A stretch of DNA of 64,000 bases. Origin: JAWLFI01 sp964525165 (GTDB taxonomy: Bacteria > Bacteroidota > Bacteroidia > Chitinophagales > Saprospiraceae). The DNA is taken from positions 1-64,000 of the forward strand of contig CAZGGG010000009.1 in assembly GCA_964525165.1 (NCBI GenBank), in the 5' to 3' direction. Positions 35,429 through 44,631 of this stretch are shown one piece after another; position 1 is the stretch's first letter, and each line of letters begins with the position of its first letter. The notes below the pieces were generated by a model, which saw nothing but the letters and a program-made list of their open reading frames with translations, did not search any database and was not told where the DNA came from. The translations under genes and the position numbers were made by a program.

Positions 35429-36091
35429 ATGATACAGCAAGAAAAAATGAAAACAAAAGATCGAATATTAGAAGTTGCACTAGTAGAGTTTAATCAAAAA
35501 GGAGTGGCTCAAACTACTGTTCGGAGTATTGCAAAAGCTGTCGGTATAAGTCATGGTAATTTATGCTATCATTTCAAGAATACAGATGAACTGATTCTCG
35601 CTTTGTATCATCAATTAGTTGAAGAAACAGATAGCTTGGCGAATTTAATAGCCAATCAGTCTCTGAATTTCAATACCATCATTGAATTGGCCTTTCAAAC
35701 AACAAAAAAGATATTACAATATGAGTTTCTGATCAAGGACTTTAATTCCATAGCGTTCCGATTGCCTACCATAAAAGAACATTTTAAAAAGTTAACTCTT
35801 AGAAGAAATAAGCAGTTTGGTGCAGGTATTGAACATCTTATACATCAGGGATTAATGATAGAAGAACCTACTCCCTGTGCATATCAGATTTTAATGGCAA
35901 ATTTCTTTCTGGTTAGCAATCATTGGCTTTCCTACGCAAAGGTATTTGATGATCTAGATGGAGATCAGTTGGTTCATAAATACTTTGCTCAGATCATGTT
36001 TCTTCTTGAGCCCTATTTAACGCCTTCCGGGAAAAAACAATTGATGAATCACAAAAGGATTCAATTGGATTCATGGATCCATGAGGACTAA
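35429..36091 (+). CDS. TetR/AcrR-family transcriptional regulator
   Basis: About 220 residues. The N-terminal TetR helix-turn-helix is clear: TKDRILEVALVEFNQKGVAQ, then TVRSIAKAVGISHGNLCYHF, ending in KNTDELILAL. The C-terminal ligand domain is divergent and resembles no named subgroup. The start may be ATG 35429 or ATG 35447 (MKTKDRILEV, the more typical N-terminus). It is divergent from two small membrane protein genes, with a palindrome between, so it may repress them and itself. The 3' end overlaps the PorP/SprF gene by four bases. Confidence 0.88.
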   Translation: MIQQEKMKTKDRILEVALVEFNQKGVAQTTVRSIAKAVGISHGNLCYHFKNTDELILALYHQLVEETDSLANLIANQSLNFNTIIELAFQTTKKILQYEFLIKDFNSIAFRLPTIKEHFKKLTLRRNKQFGAGIEHLIHQGLMIEEPTPCAYQILMANFFLVSNHWLSYAKVFDDLDGDQLVHKYFAQIMFLLEPYLTPSGKKQLMNHKRIQLDSWIHED

Positions 36092-37164
36092 AAGGATGGA
36101 CACAAATAAGTCTCATTCGTGTAATCACCTATATAGGTTATCGATAATTCGAAAGCATTACGAGATGCCAATTGATATCCGGTAAGATTCATATCGTAGC
36201 TCAATCCTATGAGCACATCGCGTAACTCAATACCTGTTAAAACAACTAAGCTGGACGCCTGAAAAGAATCAATGTAATTATTCAATCGAGCCCAACTACC
36301 GAATTGCAAGAAATTTCCTGCTCCGGGTCTTCCCAAACGAGTTCTCCAATTGATCCCTGCTATGGCCTCGTTGAATGGTCCTTGTTGATTATATGCCAAT
36401 CGCGGCCTGACAGAAGCATCTCTATATCCAACAGGTATCCTGTAGGTGATATCAAGACTATAACGCTGGTATAAGGGGCTGGAAGGAAAAGTGATCGTAG
36501 GGTCATTGGGATCACCATCTTGATAAAACGAGAGATCCACAGGAATAATATGGTCACCGGAAAGTCCAATACTCAATAATTGACCTTTTTTAGGCGCAAT
36601 GGTATAGTGTAAGCCCAATGCAAGATCCGGATAACTGATGTTATTTCTTGGTAAGACCTCACCTGTTGAAAGGTCATATTGATCGATGCCATTAAATTGA
36701 TCCTGAAAGTTGATGTTTTCATAATTAATTCCTTTCTGGCCAATTCCAAATCTTAATCCAAAGGATAAATACGAGGAACGCTGAGCATCAAGAGTTTTAT
36801 GATAAGCTCCTGTCAAAGCAATAAAGGTGGTGGTGAAATCAATGAGGTCAACTTGATCTCTTAAGAAGATGACACCTCCGGCAGCCGCATCTCTGTTAAC
36901 AGATGCTCTAGAACCAACATCAAAACGTACGTCCCCACTGGCAGAATAACTCACGAAGGGGTCATCCATAGCTCCTCTCCATTGGTCTCTGTAAATAGCC
37001 GTTAGACGAAAAGAACCGTCATAAAAACCCGTCAAAGCAGGATTCAAGTATGTTGGACTGGCATAATATTGGGAAAAACGAACGTCCTGAGCTTGTAGCG
37101 GGAGAAATGTAAATACCCATATTACAAACATTAAACCTCTAAAACACTTGCGAGAATTCATCAT
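36088..37164 (-). CDS. PorP/SprF family type IX secretion / gliding membrane protein
   Basis: 358 residues. The signal peptide ends at LPLQAQ, followed by the family hallmark VRFSQYYASPTYLNPALTGF and IYRDQWRGAM. The rest is a predicted outer-membrane beta-barrel with alternating strands (LSFGLRFGIGQKGINYENIN). SprF-type proteins help deliver large adhesins through the type IX system and usually sit beside the adhesin gene. Here none is adjacent; the neighbours are a TetR gene and cystathionine beta-synthase. This may be a dispersed paralogue with a different client. Confidence 0.93.
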   Translation of the reverse strand: MMNSRKCFRGLMFVIWVFTFLPLQAQDVRFSQYYASPTYLNPALTGFYDGSFRLTAIYRDQWRGAMDDPFVSYSASGDVRFDVGSRASVNRDAAAGGVIFLRDQVDLIDFTTTFIALTGAYHKTLDAQRSSYLSFGLRFGIGQKGINYENINFQDQFNGIDQYDLSTGEVLPRNNISYPDLALGLHYTIAPKKGQLLSIGLSGDHIIPVDLSFYQDGDPNDPTITFPSSPLYQRYSLDITYRIPVGYRDASVRPRLAYNQQGPFNEAIAGINWRTRLGRPGAGNFLQFGSWARLNNYIDSFQASSLVVLTGIELRDVLIGLSYDMNLTGYQLASRNAFELSITYIGDYTNETYLCPSF

Positions 37165-37170
37165 ATGGTA

Positions 37171-38529
37171 TTAAACTGATCTTAACAGGTCATATTGTGA
37201 AAGAATATGGTGACGACCGCTTAAATCTTTAGTAATAAATGCATGATTTGTCTTGTCCATCGTTCTGATAAGCTCTTTAACCTTCATCTGGTAATCTACC
37301 AAAGGAAGTCCAGGTCCCATGGCATCACTTACACTAACTGAATCAGGCTTTGAGGTTCCTTCAAATATGTGCTCAATGATATCCTGCTCTCTGAGCGAAC
37401 CAAGAATTTCCCCATTTTCCATGACAGGAAGCTGCGAAATCTCATGTTGCTTCATGATTTTTAAAGCTTCCTTCAAATTTTTATTCGGCTCAATCGTGAT
37501 GAGATCAGAAACTTTCTTTTTGGCAATGACATCGCTCACCTTTAATTCTGAGTCCAGGAATCCTCTTTCTCTCATCCAATCGTCATTGTATACTTTTCCA
37601 ACATAACGACTCCCGTGGTCATGGAAAATAACAACCACCACATCATCTTCCGTAAGTTGATCTTTGAGTTGCAATAACCCTTTGATAGCGGAACCAGCGC
37701 TATATCCCATCATTAAACCTTCCTCTTGAGCTAATTTTCGAGTCCAGATAGCACCATCTTTATCTGTAACTTTTTCGAAATGATCTATGATCGAAAAGTC
37801 TACATTTTTAGGAATGATATCTTCACCGATTCCTTCTGTTATGTAGGGGTAAATTTCACTTTCATCAAACTCACCGGTCTCATGGTACTTTTTAAATACG
37901 GATCCATAGGTGTCAATACCCCATATTTTGATATCCGGGTTCTGCTCTTTTAAGTATTTTCCGGTTCCACTAATGGTTCCTCCGGTACCCACACCTACTA
38001 CCAAATGAGTAATTTTCCCTTCTGTCTGTTTCCATAATTCTGGACCTGTTGACTCATAATGCCCCAAACGATTTGCTAGGTTGTCATATTGGTTGAACCA
38101 AAAGGAATTCGGAATTTCATTGGATAAGCGTTCCGCCACTGAGTAGTAGGATCGAGGGTCATCCGGGCTCACATTTGTAGGGCAAACAATTACTTCGGCC
38201 CCCAACGCTTTCAGTGCATCCAATTTTTCTTTTGATTGCTTATCACTGGTCGTAAAAATGGTATTGTAACCTTTCACACAAGCCGCTAAAGCCAAGCCCA
38301 TTCCTGTATTACCTGAAGTACACTCGATAATCGTACCTCCGGGTTTGATTTTTCCCTCTGCTTCAGCAACCTCCAACATTTTTAATGCCATTCGATCCTT
38401 TATGGAATGACCGGGATTGAATGTTTCCACTTTAGCTAATACCAAAGCCGGAATATCCTCAATGACTTTGTTGAGTTTTACGAGTGGTGTATTTCCAATC
38501 GTCTCGAGGACATTATTATAATACTGCAT
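37171..38529 (-). CDS. Cystathionine beta-synthase / cysteine synthase family enzyme with CBS pair
   Basis: A PLP enzyme of 452 residues from ATG 38529 (MQYYNNVLETIGNTPLVKL). The PLP lysine lies in NPGHSIKDRMALKM, the phosphate loop is GVGTGGTISGTGKYLKE, and ECTSGNTGMGLALA is conserved. The length and C-terminal pair of CBS domains (about 335-450, with LKEALKIMKQHEISQLPVM) match cystathionine beta-synthase, which condenses serine and homocysteine. Some relatives act as cysteine synthases. An in-frame ATG at 38547 would overlap the upstream LysM gene and lacks conservation. CBS domains suggest ligand control. Confidence 0.92.
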   Translation of the reverse strand: MQYYNNVLETIGNTPLVKLNKVIEDIPALVLAKVETFNPGHSIKDRMALKMLEVAEAEGKIKPGGTIIECTSGNTGMGLALAACVKGYNTIFTTSDKQSKEKLDALKALGAEVIVCPTNVSPDDPRSYYSVAERLSNEIPNSFWFNQYDNLANRLGHYESTGPELWKQTEGKITHLVVGVGTGGTISGTGKYLKEQNPDIKIWGIDTYGSVFKKYHETGEFDESEIYPYITEGIGEDIIPKNVDFSIIDHFEKVTDKDGAIWTRKLAQEEGLMMGYSAGSAIKGLLQLKDQLTEDDVVVVIFHDHGSRYVGKVYNDDWMRERGFLDSELKVSDVIAKKKVSDLITIEPNKNLKEALKIMKQHEISQLPVMENGEILGSLREQDIIEHIFEGTSKPDSVSVSDAMGPGLPLVDYQMKVKELIRTMDKTNHAFITKDLSGRHHILSQYDLLRSV

Positions 38530-38536
38530 CTTTAAA

Positions 38537-39421
38537 TTATTTTTCAACTATGTCAGGGCGTTGCAAATATCTCATTTTTACGAAGAACCGGGCATCTTTT
38601 GCCCCCAATTCTATAGCCGCAGCCGGACTTAACACGGCAATGACTTCCGATGGGAAAGCATTGGGAGGAATCCGCCCTACCACCTTGGCGAAGATTTTCT
38701 TCCCAAACATAGGATTTGTTAATTCGATGTAAGAATCAACAGCTGCTGTTTTATGCATTACAAAAAATTCATCTCCGCCTTTTTTAGAAGTATTCCAATA
38801 GGCAACGCCTTTCTCTTCAAGCAATTGATTTTTATGTTTCGCTTCCGCAAAGTCTGCATCTAATTCTTTCCAGGACATGCCATCTGCCAGCATTTCTTTG
38901 GTGGTAACTGGCTCGTAGAGACCTTCTTCCGGAAACCATCCGATTCTCAGTAGTTGACCCACACTGATTTGGTCGGAGGATAAACGGTTTCTGCGTTGGA
39001 TCACCTTAGCAGGAATATTAAAGATTCGCTTGGTAAGTTTAAAAAGCGTTTCCTTAGGCTGTACTTCATAATAGACTTTGGCATATTTCTTAAACAAAGA
39101 TCGCTTGAAGAAATCTGTTATGATATATGAGGAATCAATTGGAATTCTGATATGATCACCTTCTTGGTAAATGTGTTGTGGAGCTTGTCCATTAAATTCA
39201 TTGATAGTTGCCAAACTTTGACCAAAGAAATTACCCACCCGATAGATGCTTTGATAAGATTTCAGTTGATAATCAACATACAAACTACCTGATTCGTCAC
39301 TTTTCAGGATGATGCTATCTTTTGGCTCTAATATAGGTCGAGGATCTTCCCAACTATAGTTTTGACCATAGAGGTAAATGCTCATCATTAAAAAAACACT
39401 CAGAAGCTTATATCTCATCAT
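38537..39421 (-). CDS. Secreted LysM-domain protein with RlpA-like C-terminal domain
   Basis: 294 residues with a signal peptide (about 1-19, ending LYGQ). Two LysM-type modules follow: SIYRVGNFFGQSLATINEFN, and KETLFKLTKRIFNIPAKVI followed by QISVGQLLRIG. The C-terminal part (about 200-290) with KKIFAKVVGRIPP and VIAVLSPAAAIELGAKDARF looks like a double-psi beta-barrel (RlpA-like) domain, without obvious catalytic residues. It probably binds peptidoglycan. It precedes the cystathionine beta-synthase gene by seven bases and may share its transcript. Confidence 0.8.
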   Translation of the reverse strand: MMRYKLLSVFLMMSIYLYGQNYSWEDPRPILEPKDSIILKSDESGSLYVDYQLKSYQSIYRVGNFFGQSLATINEFNGQAPQHIYQEGDHIRIPIDSSYIITDFFKRSLFKKYAKVYYEVQPKETLFKLTKRIFNIPAKVIQRRNRLSSDQISVGQLLRIGWFPEEGLYEPVTTKEMLADGMSWKELDADFAEAKHKNQLLEEKGVAYWNTSKKGGDEFFVMHKTAAVDSYIELTNPMFGKKIFAKVVGRIPPNAFPSEVIAVLSPAAAIELGAKDARFFVKMRYLQRPDIVEK

Positions 39422-39494
39422 TGGAATTCGTATGTTGGTTCAAAGTTATATGTTCAAGTTTGATAATTTGTAATATTATCCGAATAAAGAAGAT

Positions 39495-40247
39495 ATGCAT
39501 CAATCACTTTGTGTTATTCCCAGTCGCTATGCTAGTGAACGCTTACCCGGTAAGCCCTTATTGTTGATCAAAGGAAAAACCTTAATACAACGAGTTTGGG
39601 AAAGGGTAGTCTCTTCTCATCTTTTCGATGAAGTTGTGGTGGCAACAGATGACGAGCGTATCTTTCAGCATGTATTAGATTTAGGAGGAAAACCTATGAT
39701 GACTTCAAAAGATTGTCGCTCAGGGACTGAACGACTCATTGAAGTCTCAGAAAAAATGGATCAATTCGATATTTACGTCAATGTTCAAGGTGATGAGCCC
39801 TTGATTCCATCAAAACTTTTAGAATCACTTTTAGCTGAACTGCAAGATGGACAAGGTCCTTTAGTGGTAACAGCCTCTACACGAGTTCACGAAAATGAAA
39901 TTCTAGATCCAAACGCTGTCAAAGTTGTAGTTGATGCTCAGAACAGGGCGCTTTTATTTAGTAGAGCGGCTATTCCCTTTTCCCGAAAGGGAGAATGGGA
40001 AATACAAATGCACGCGAAACATATAGGACTTTATGGTTTCACCAAACATGCTTTAAAGGCGATTAAAGAGATGCCTTCCACATATCTGGAGGCCTATGAA
40101 TCTTTGGAGCAACTACGATGGCTATATCATGGTATGCCGATCAAGGTGATTCCTACGAGCTATGATGCCTTTGGAGTGGATGTCCCCGATGATGTCCCTT
40201 TAGTGGAGCGTATTATCGACGATCAGCTGCAAGGTGGTGCGCATTAA
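39495..40247 (+). CDS. kdsB: 3-deoxy-manno-octulosonate cytidylyltransferase
   Basis: Activates Kdo as CMP-Kdo for LPS inner-core assembly. 250 residues; the nucleotide-binding start VIPSRYASERLPGKPLLLI is exact for KdsB, as are VVVATDDERIF, DCRSGTERLIEV and YVNVQGDEPLI. It confirms an LPS-bearing outer membrane. The 3' end overlaps the convergent cytidine deaminase gene by 35 bases. Confidence 0.97.
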   Translation: MHQSLCVIPSRYASERLPGKPLLLIKGKTLIQRVWERVVSSHLFDEVVVATDDERIFQHVLDLGGKPMMTSKDCRSGTERLIEVSEKMDQFDIYVNVQGDEPLIPSKLLESLLAELQDGQGPLVVTASTRVHENEILDPNAVKVVVDAQNRALLFSRAAIPFSRKGEWEIQMHAKHIGLYGFTKHALKAIKEMPSTYLEAYESLEQLRWLYHGMPIKVIPTSYDAFGVDVPDDVPLVERIIDDQLQGGAH

Positions 40248-40701
40248 AGGCTAATGGAATAAGATCTTGCACCGAATTAAAAATCCATACTTCTTCTGTT
40301 GCGTTGATGAGTAAGACGCGATAATTTTCTTCTTGTAGCTGTTCATACTCAACCATGACTTGTCTGCATGCACCACAAGGGGAGGGTGCAAGTTCCTTGT
40401 CGTTGATGGGTGCATATATAGCTATGGCGTCAATAACTTCTTTAGGACAAAGAGCGTGATGGGCATAGAGGACCACTCTTTCTGCACATAAACCTGATGG
40501 ATAGGCTGCATTTTCCTGATTGTTTCCTGTTTTCACCTTTCCTGATTTTGTTCTGATGGCGGCGCCGACATGAAAGCGTGAATGAGGAGCATATGCTTTT
40601 TGGGCGGCTAGCATCGCTTCCTTCATAAGGCTTTGATCCGCAGGAGCGCATTCATGTAACTGCCCTTTTAGATAAGAGGCTTTAATGGTTTCTTCTTTCA
40701 T
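40213..40701 (-). CDS. cdd: Cytidine deaminase
   Basis: Converts cytidine and deoxycytidine to uridine forms for pyrimidine salvage. About 162 residues from ATG 40701; an upstream in-frame GTG at 40722 is less likely. The zinc site is complete: SGLCAERVVL (Cys and catalytic Glu) and SPCGACRQVM (two Cys). HSRFHVGAAIRTKSGKV is the typical N-terminal strand. The 3' end overlaps kdsB by 35 bases. Confidence 0.95.
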   Translation of the reverse strand: MKEETIKASYLKGQLHECAPADQSLMKEAMLAAQKAYAPHSRFHVGAAIRTKSGKVKTGNNQENAAYPSGLCAERVVLYAHHALCPKEVIDAIAIYAPINDKELAPSPCGACRQVMVEYEQLQEENYRVLLINATEEVWIFNSVQDLIPLAFNAHHLAADRR

Positions 40702-40737
40702 GTATGATATCTTTATAGACACAAAATCAATTGTTTT

Positions 40738-40767
40738 TTTGATAGTTCAAAAGGAAAGATATTTTTG
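40738..40767 (+). promoter_or_regulatory. Bacteroidota sigma-A promoter for the saccharopine dehydrogenase family gene
   Basis: TTTG at 40738-40741, an 18-base spacer, then TATTTTTG (exact TAnnTTTG) at 40760-40767. This is the best consensus match in the window. The ATG at 40786 follows after 18 bases, supporting that start rather than the in-frame TTG at 40765, which lies inside the -7 element. Confidence 0.7.
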
Positions 40768-40785
40768 CCTTGTAAAATACATTGT

Positions 40786-42123
40786 ATGAATAAGCTTTTA
40801 ATAATAGGTGCAGGTCGTTCTGCATCTGCATTGATTCAGTATTTATTAACTCAAGCGGATCATTATAAATGGCAAGTAACAGTCGCTGACTATAATTTGG
40901 ATGTAGCTCAAGAACGAGTGGGCACGCATCCTTCAGGGAAAGCTGTACAGTTGGATATTAAAAGTATAGACCAAAGACGTCCACTCATTCAAAAAGCAGA
41001 TGTAGTGGCTTCCTTACTTCCCTCTCATCTTCATATGGAGGTGGCCCGGGATTGTTTACAATTTGAAAAGCATCTGATTACTGCTTCTTATGTGTCACAG
41101 GAAATGCTAAAACTCAGTGAAGAGGCTGCTGCGCGGAATCTGATCTTTATGGGTGAGATAGGTTTGGACCCGGGAATAGATCACATGAGTGCCATGCAGG
41201 TTATTGACGAAATCAGAGATGCCGGTGGAACCATTCAAGCATTCAAGTCATATACAGGAGGCTTAATTGCTCCCGAATCCGATGATAATCCTTGGCATTA
41301 TAAATTTACCTGGAACCCCAGAAATGTGGTGCTGGCAGGACAAGGTACAGCCCAATACATTGAAAATGGAAACCTTAAGTTCATCCCTTATCACCGGCTG
41401 TTTCGAAGATATGATGTAGTAGATATTTTAGGTATGGGGCAGTACGAGATGTATGCCAATCGTGACTCATTGTTGTACCGTCGTGCATATCAGCTGGAGG
41501 ATATACCCACGCTCATAAGAGGGACACTTAGACATAAAGGATTTTGTGAAGCTTGGGATGCGTTTGTACAATTGGGCTTGACAGATGATAGTTATCCATT
41601 GGTACACTCCGGACAGATTACTTTCAGGCAATTTATTGAAGCATACATAGATGATGATCTGGAAGGCACTTTAGAAGAGCGTGTGGCTCAAGCACTTCAT
41701 GTTGCTTCATATAGTGAGCTCATGAAGAAGATTGAATGGACCGGAATTTTTTCAGATGAATTGATTGGTTTACAGAATGCTACACCTGCTCAAATTTTAG
41801 AATCGCTCTTGCTTAAAAAATGGAAATTGCGGCCAACGGATAAAGATATGATCATCATGCAACATGAATTTGATTATATTTTGGATGGGAAAAGCTATCA
41901 GAGAGTCTCCAGAATGGTCTTAACAGGCAACCATAGTGAGGATACGGCTATGAGTAAATTGGTAGGATTACCATTAGGTATTTTTATTAAGCATGTAATG
42001 CTGGACCGTATTCAATTGAAAGGTGTCAATATCCCCGTAATGAAGGAAGTTTATCAGCCCGTTCTTGAGGAGTTGAGTACTTTTGGAGTCTTATTTGAAG
42101 AAAAAATCACGGAGGTATCATAA
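40786..42123 (+). CDS. Saccharopine dehydrogenase family protein
   Basis: 445 residues. The Rossmann start MNKLLIIGAGRSASALIQYL is followed by VVASLLPSHLHMEVARDCL, the conserved GLDPGIDHMSAMQVIDEI and SYTGGLIAPESDDNPWHYKF, matching the saccharopine reductase/LYS9-like group. These enzymes form or cleave saccharopine; in bacteria the role is either lysine degradation or an unknown analogue. No lysine-catabolic partner is adjacent. A strong promoter precedes it, and a flippase gene starts 11 bases after its stop. Confidence 0.87.
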   Translation: MNKLLIIGAGRSASALIQYLLTQADHYKWQVTVADYNLDVAQERVGTHPSGKAVQLDIKSIDQRRPLIQKADVVASLLPSHLHMEVARDCLQFEKHLITASYVSQEMLKLSEEAAARNLIFMGEIGLDPGIDHMSAMQVIDEIRDAGGTIQAFKSYTGGLIAPESDDNPWHYKFTWNPRNVVLAGQGTAQYIENGNLKFIPYHRLFRRYDVVDILGMGQYEMYANRDSLLYRRAYQLEDIPTLIRGTLRHKGFCEAWDAFVQLGLTDDSYPLVHSGQITFRQFIEAYIDDDLEGTLEERVAQALHVASYSELMKKIEWTGIFSDELIGLQNATPAQILESLLLKKWKLRPTDKDMIIMQHEFDYILDGKSYQRVSRMVLTGNHSEDTAMSKLVGLPLGIFIKHVMLDRIQLKGVNIPVMKEVYQPVLEELSTFGVLFEEKITEVS

Positions 42124-42134
42124 GACGTATTAGG

Positions 42135-43427
42135 TTGAACCTATTCCAAGAAATATCGCTTACAAGGTCCATTCAGTATTATAGATTTTTACGATACTTC
42201 TTTCTCTTTTTAACGGCTATTGCGCTCACGAGGATAGGGATAGACCAATCTGTAATTGGTGCTTATGAGCTATACCTTCATATTATTTATAGTCTTAGCT
42301 TTTTTTGGGCGAATGGCTTGTTTCAGGCTGTTCTCATTAAAAAAGGAACCACTGCACCTTCTGACCGAAATCAATTGTTGTCCTCTATATGGGGATTATT
42401 ACTTTCCATTATTGGAATCGTAGGGTTCCTATTACTCCTATTCGGCCCTCGACTATTAGGGTTAATTACCGGTGTTCCTGAGCTTCCCCATTTACATTTG
42501 ATGGGGTGGGTGGCGATCAGTAGTTTGGCTCCTTTGGTATTCGAATATTTTATCATTGCCGGAGAAGAAGCTAAAAAATTATTGTTTTGGGGATCTTTCA
42601 GTTTTGTCGGGCACTTTCTGGCGACCATTTTACCCTTCTTATGGGGACTTGATTTTTCAGTGGTACTGTATGCCCATTTAGGACTCAATCTATTGCGTCT
42701 TCTCTTCATGATCATACAACTGCCATTTCCGAATTTTAAATGGAATTCTATACCATTGGGTCGGGAAGCTTTTCTGCTTTCACTTTACACCATCATAGGT
42801 GGGATTCCGATTGCTTTTGATACTTGGTTGATAGGTTATTTTACCTCTTCTGTTGAGGAGGTCGCTGTTTTTCGCTTTGGTGCCCGAGAGCTGCCGCTGA
42901 TTATCATATTACTGGGAGGGCTACATTTAGGCATGTTATCTGATTTGAGTGCTCAAGAGACGGCTGTTCAGAAGTTAAAACAACAGGTTTTAAAAGCCAT
43001 GCATATTTTAGGTCCATTGGCCGTGCTCCTGATCTTCATTAGCCCTTATTTATTTGAGCTCATCTTTACTTCTGCCTTTCGGCAAAGTTCTGTCTATTTT
43101 AATATTTATTTGTTTCTGCTCATGAGTCGATGGATTATGAGTCAAACTTTAGTGATGGCCAAAGGTGGGTACTCGTATTTGTTGAAGATTGGAGTTGTAG
43201 AACTTGTTATAAACATTGGACTTAGTTTTCTTTTCATTGATCAGTTTGGACCTTCCGGAGTAGTTTGGGCAACGATCATCGCCTTCTTATTTGAAAAAGT
43301 AGCCCTTTCTATTTGGCTGTTCAGGCGGTTTGGAATTTCCATCAGTACTTCTCTTCCTGTTAATTGGTATCTTCTTTATACCTCTTTAATGATCCTGAGT
43401 TTTCTAATTCCATCGTTATGGGCCTAA
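42135..43427 (+). CDS. Polysaccharide flippase (Wzx/MATE-like membrane protein)
   Basis: 430 residues with about 12 hydrophobic helices and no soluble domain, typical of MVF/MATE-fold exporters of lipid-linked oligosaccharides. The start is TTG at 42135 (MNLFQEISLTRSIQYY); no ATG is nearby, and the preceding gene ends 11 bases earlier. It shows the family layout with paired halves (YRFLRYFFLFLTAIALT; FLLSLYTIIGGIPIAFD). It overlaps prmC by ten bases. Possibly exports glycan precursors made by the transferases at 31199-33661, but no link is shown. Confidence 0.78.
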   Translation: MNLFQEISLTRSIQYYRFLRYFFLFLTAIALTRIGIDQSVIGAYELYLHIIYSLSFFWANGLFQAVLIKKGTTAPSDRNQLLSSIWGLLLSIIGIVGFLLLLFGPRLLGLITGVPELPHLHLMGWVAISSLAPLVFEYFIIAGEEAKKLLFWGSFSFVGHFLATILPFLWGLDFSVVLYAHLGLNLLRLLFMIIQLPFPNFKWNSIPLGREAFLLSLYTIIGGIPIAFDTWLIGYFTSSVEEVAVFRFGARELPLIIILLGGLHLGMLSDLSAQETAVQKLKQQVLKAMHILGPLAVLLIFISPYLFELIFTSAFRQSSVYFNIYLFLLMSRWIMSQTLVMAKGGYSYLLKIGVVELVINIGLSFLFIDQFGPSGVVWATIIAFLFEKVALSIWLFRRFGISISTSLPVNWYLLYTSLMILSFLIPSLWA

Positions 43428-44262
43428 GCAAAGAAGAATTGAAAAGAACTATTTTACGGGACCTGCCATTCCATCGATTTCAAAATGTCGAAAAGGTAAT
43501 TTCCTGGTATTTTGAAGATAAGTGGAAGGATCAACAGCTGTTTTCTAAAGAGGAATCAAAAATCATATGGGACGACATGTTTGCTCTTGATCGTGGCAAA
43601 CCTTTAGAGCAGATTAGTGAAGTAACGTATTTTCTTGATTTAAAAATGAAAGTAAATGCTCATGTTTTGATTCCAAGGCCGGAAACCGAGGAATTGGTCC
43701 TATGGATACGTCAATCATTTCAGCCTCTCTAAAGCTAACAGGGGGTAACACTGACNNNNNNNNNNNNNNNNNNNNNNNNNNAGATGTGGGTACGGGTAGT
43801 GGTTGTATCGCCTTAGGTTTGTCCCAATATTTCACAAATGCAAGGGTGACCGCATGGGATGTTTCTTCGGAGGCGCTACAGATTGCTAGATTCAATGCTC
43901 AACAATATCAACTCGATATTCAATTTCAAGAAGTAGATATACTTAAGGTCAAAGATGACAAAAGATATGATTTAATTGTGAGTAATCCACCCTATGTGCG
44001 CCCTTCTGAAGCCCATCAATCGGTCATTCATGAACCGGAACTGGCTCTATACACCCCTGAGGATGACCCTCTTCTGTTCTACAGAGCCATCAGTTTATTT
44101 GCGGAAGCACAGCTGAAAAAAGGGGGGCATTTATATTTCGAATTAAGCGAATTTACAGCACAGGAAGTAAGTGCTTTTGTAAAGCATCTTAGTTTTCAAA
44201 ACATAGAAATCCGAAAAGATTTATCAGGGAAACAGAGAATACTCCGGGCAGAGAAAAATTAG
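43418..44262 (+). CDS. prmC: Peptide chain release factor methyltransferase (PrmC/HemK), interrupted by gap
   Basis: Methylates the GGQ glutamine of release factors. Start ATG 43418 (MGLSKEELKRT), inside the end of the flippase gene. The N-terminal helical domain ends with VNAHVLIPRPETEELV. After a 26-N gap (43756-43781) the SAM motif DVGTGSGCIALGL and catalytic NPPY (SNPPYVRPSEA) follow. In the file the reading frame left of the gap meets a stop at 43730-43732, while the +1 frame stays open into the right side, so there is a frameshift or base error just before the gap. It overlaps yciH by four bases. Confidence 0.9.
43756..43781. other. Assembly gap (26 N) inside prmC
   Basis: Separates the N-terminal domain and RPETEE motif from the SAM-binding core. 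The flanks are frame-inconsistent. Confidence 0.95.
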
Positions 44263-44627
44263 CCTCCTGATTTTTTCACATCTTTATACCCATGTTGCGT
44301 GAGTATTTCGATGATTTTATCTCTATCATTTCCTTGAATGAGCAGTGAACCATCTGCTTGTAAACTGCCTCCACTCCCGCATTTTGTCTTAAGTTCTTTT
44401 AATAAGCTTTTCAGCTCTTCTTCGGGGCGATTCAAACCTTTTATAATACTTACTGTCTTACCGGCTCTACCTTTTTTCTCTAAATGCACCCTCACAGAAT
44501 TTTCTCCGGGTGAAGGATGGCTTTCATTAATATGTATATCCTGAAATAAATCACCTAATGTTTCAGGACTAGTAGAGAAAACAACGGATCGCTCTTCGTT
44601 AGCATTTTTTTTTCTATTCTTGCTCAT
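44259..44627 (-). CDS. YciH/SUI1-family translation initiation factor-like protein
   Basis: 122 residues. The C-terminal SUI1 fold is clear: SVRVHLEKKGRAGKTVSIIK, LKELKTKCGSGGSLQADGSL and IQGNDRDKIIEILTQHGY. The bacterial YciH proteins resemble eIF1 and are thought to influence start-codon fidelity. It follows the hscA gene on the same strand (four bases apart) and overlaps the end of prmC, so it is probably translated from the hscA transcript. Confidence 0.9.
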   Translation of the reverse strand: MSKNRKKNANEERSVVFSTSPETLGDLFQDIHINESHPSPGENSVRVHLEKKGRAGKTVSIIKGLNRPEEELKSLLKELKTKCGSGGSLQADGSLLIQGNDRDKIIEILTQHGYKDVKKSGG

Positions 44628-44631
44628 ATAC

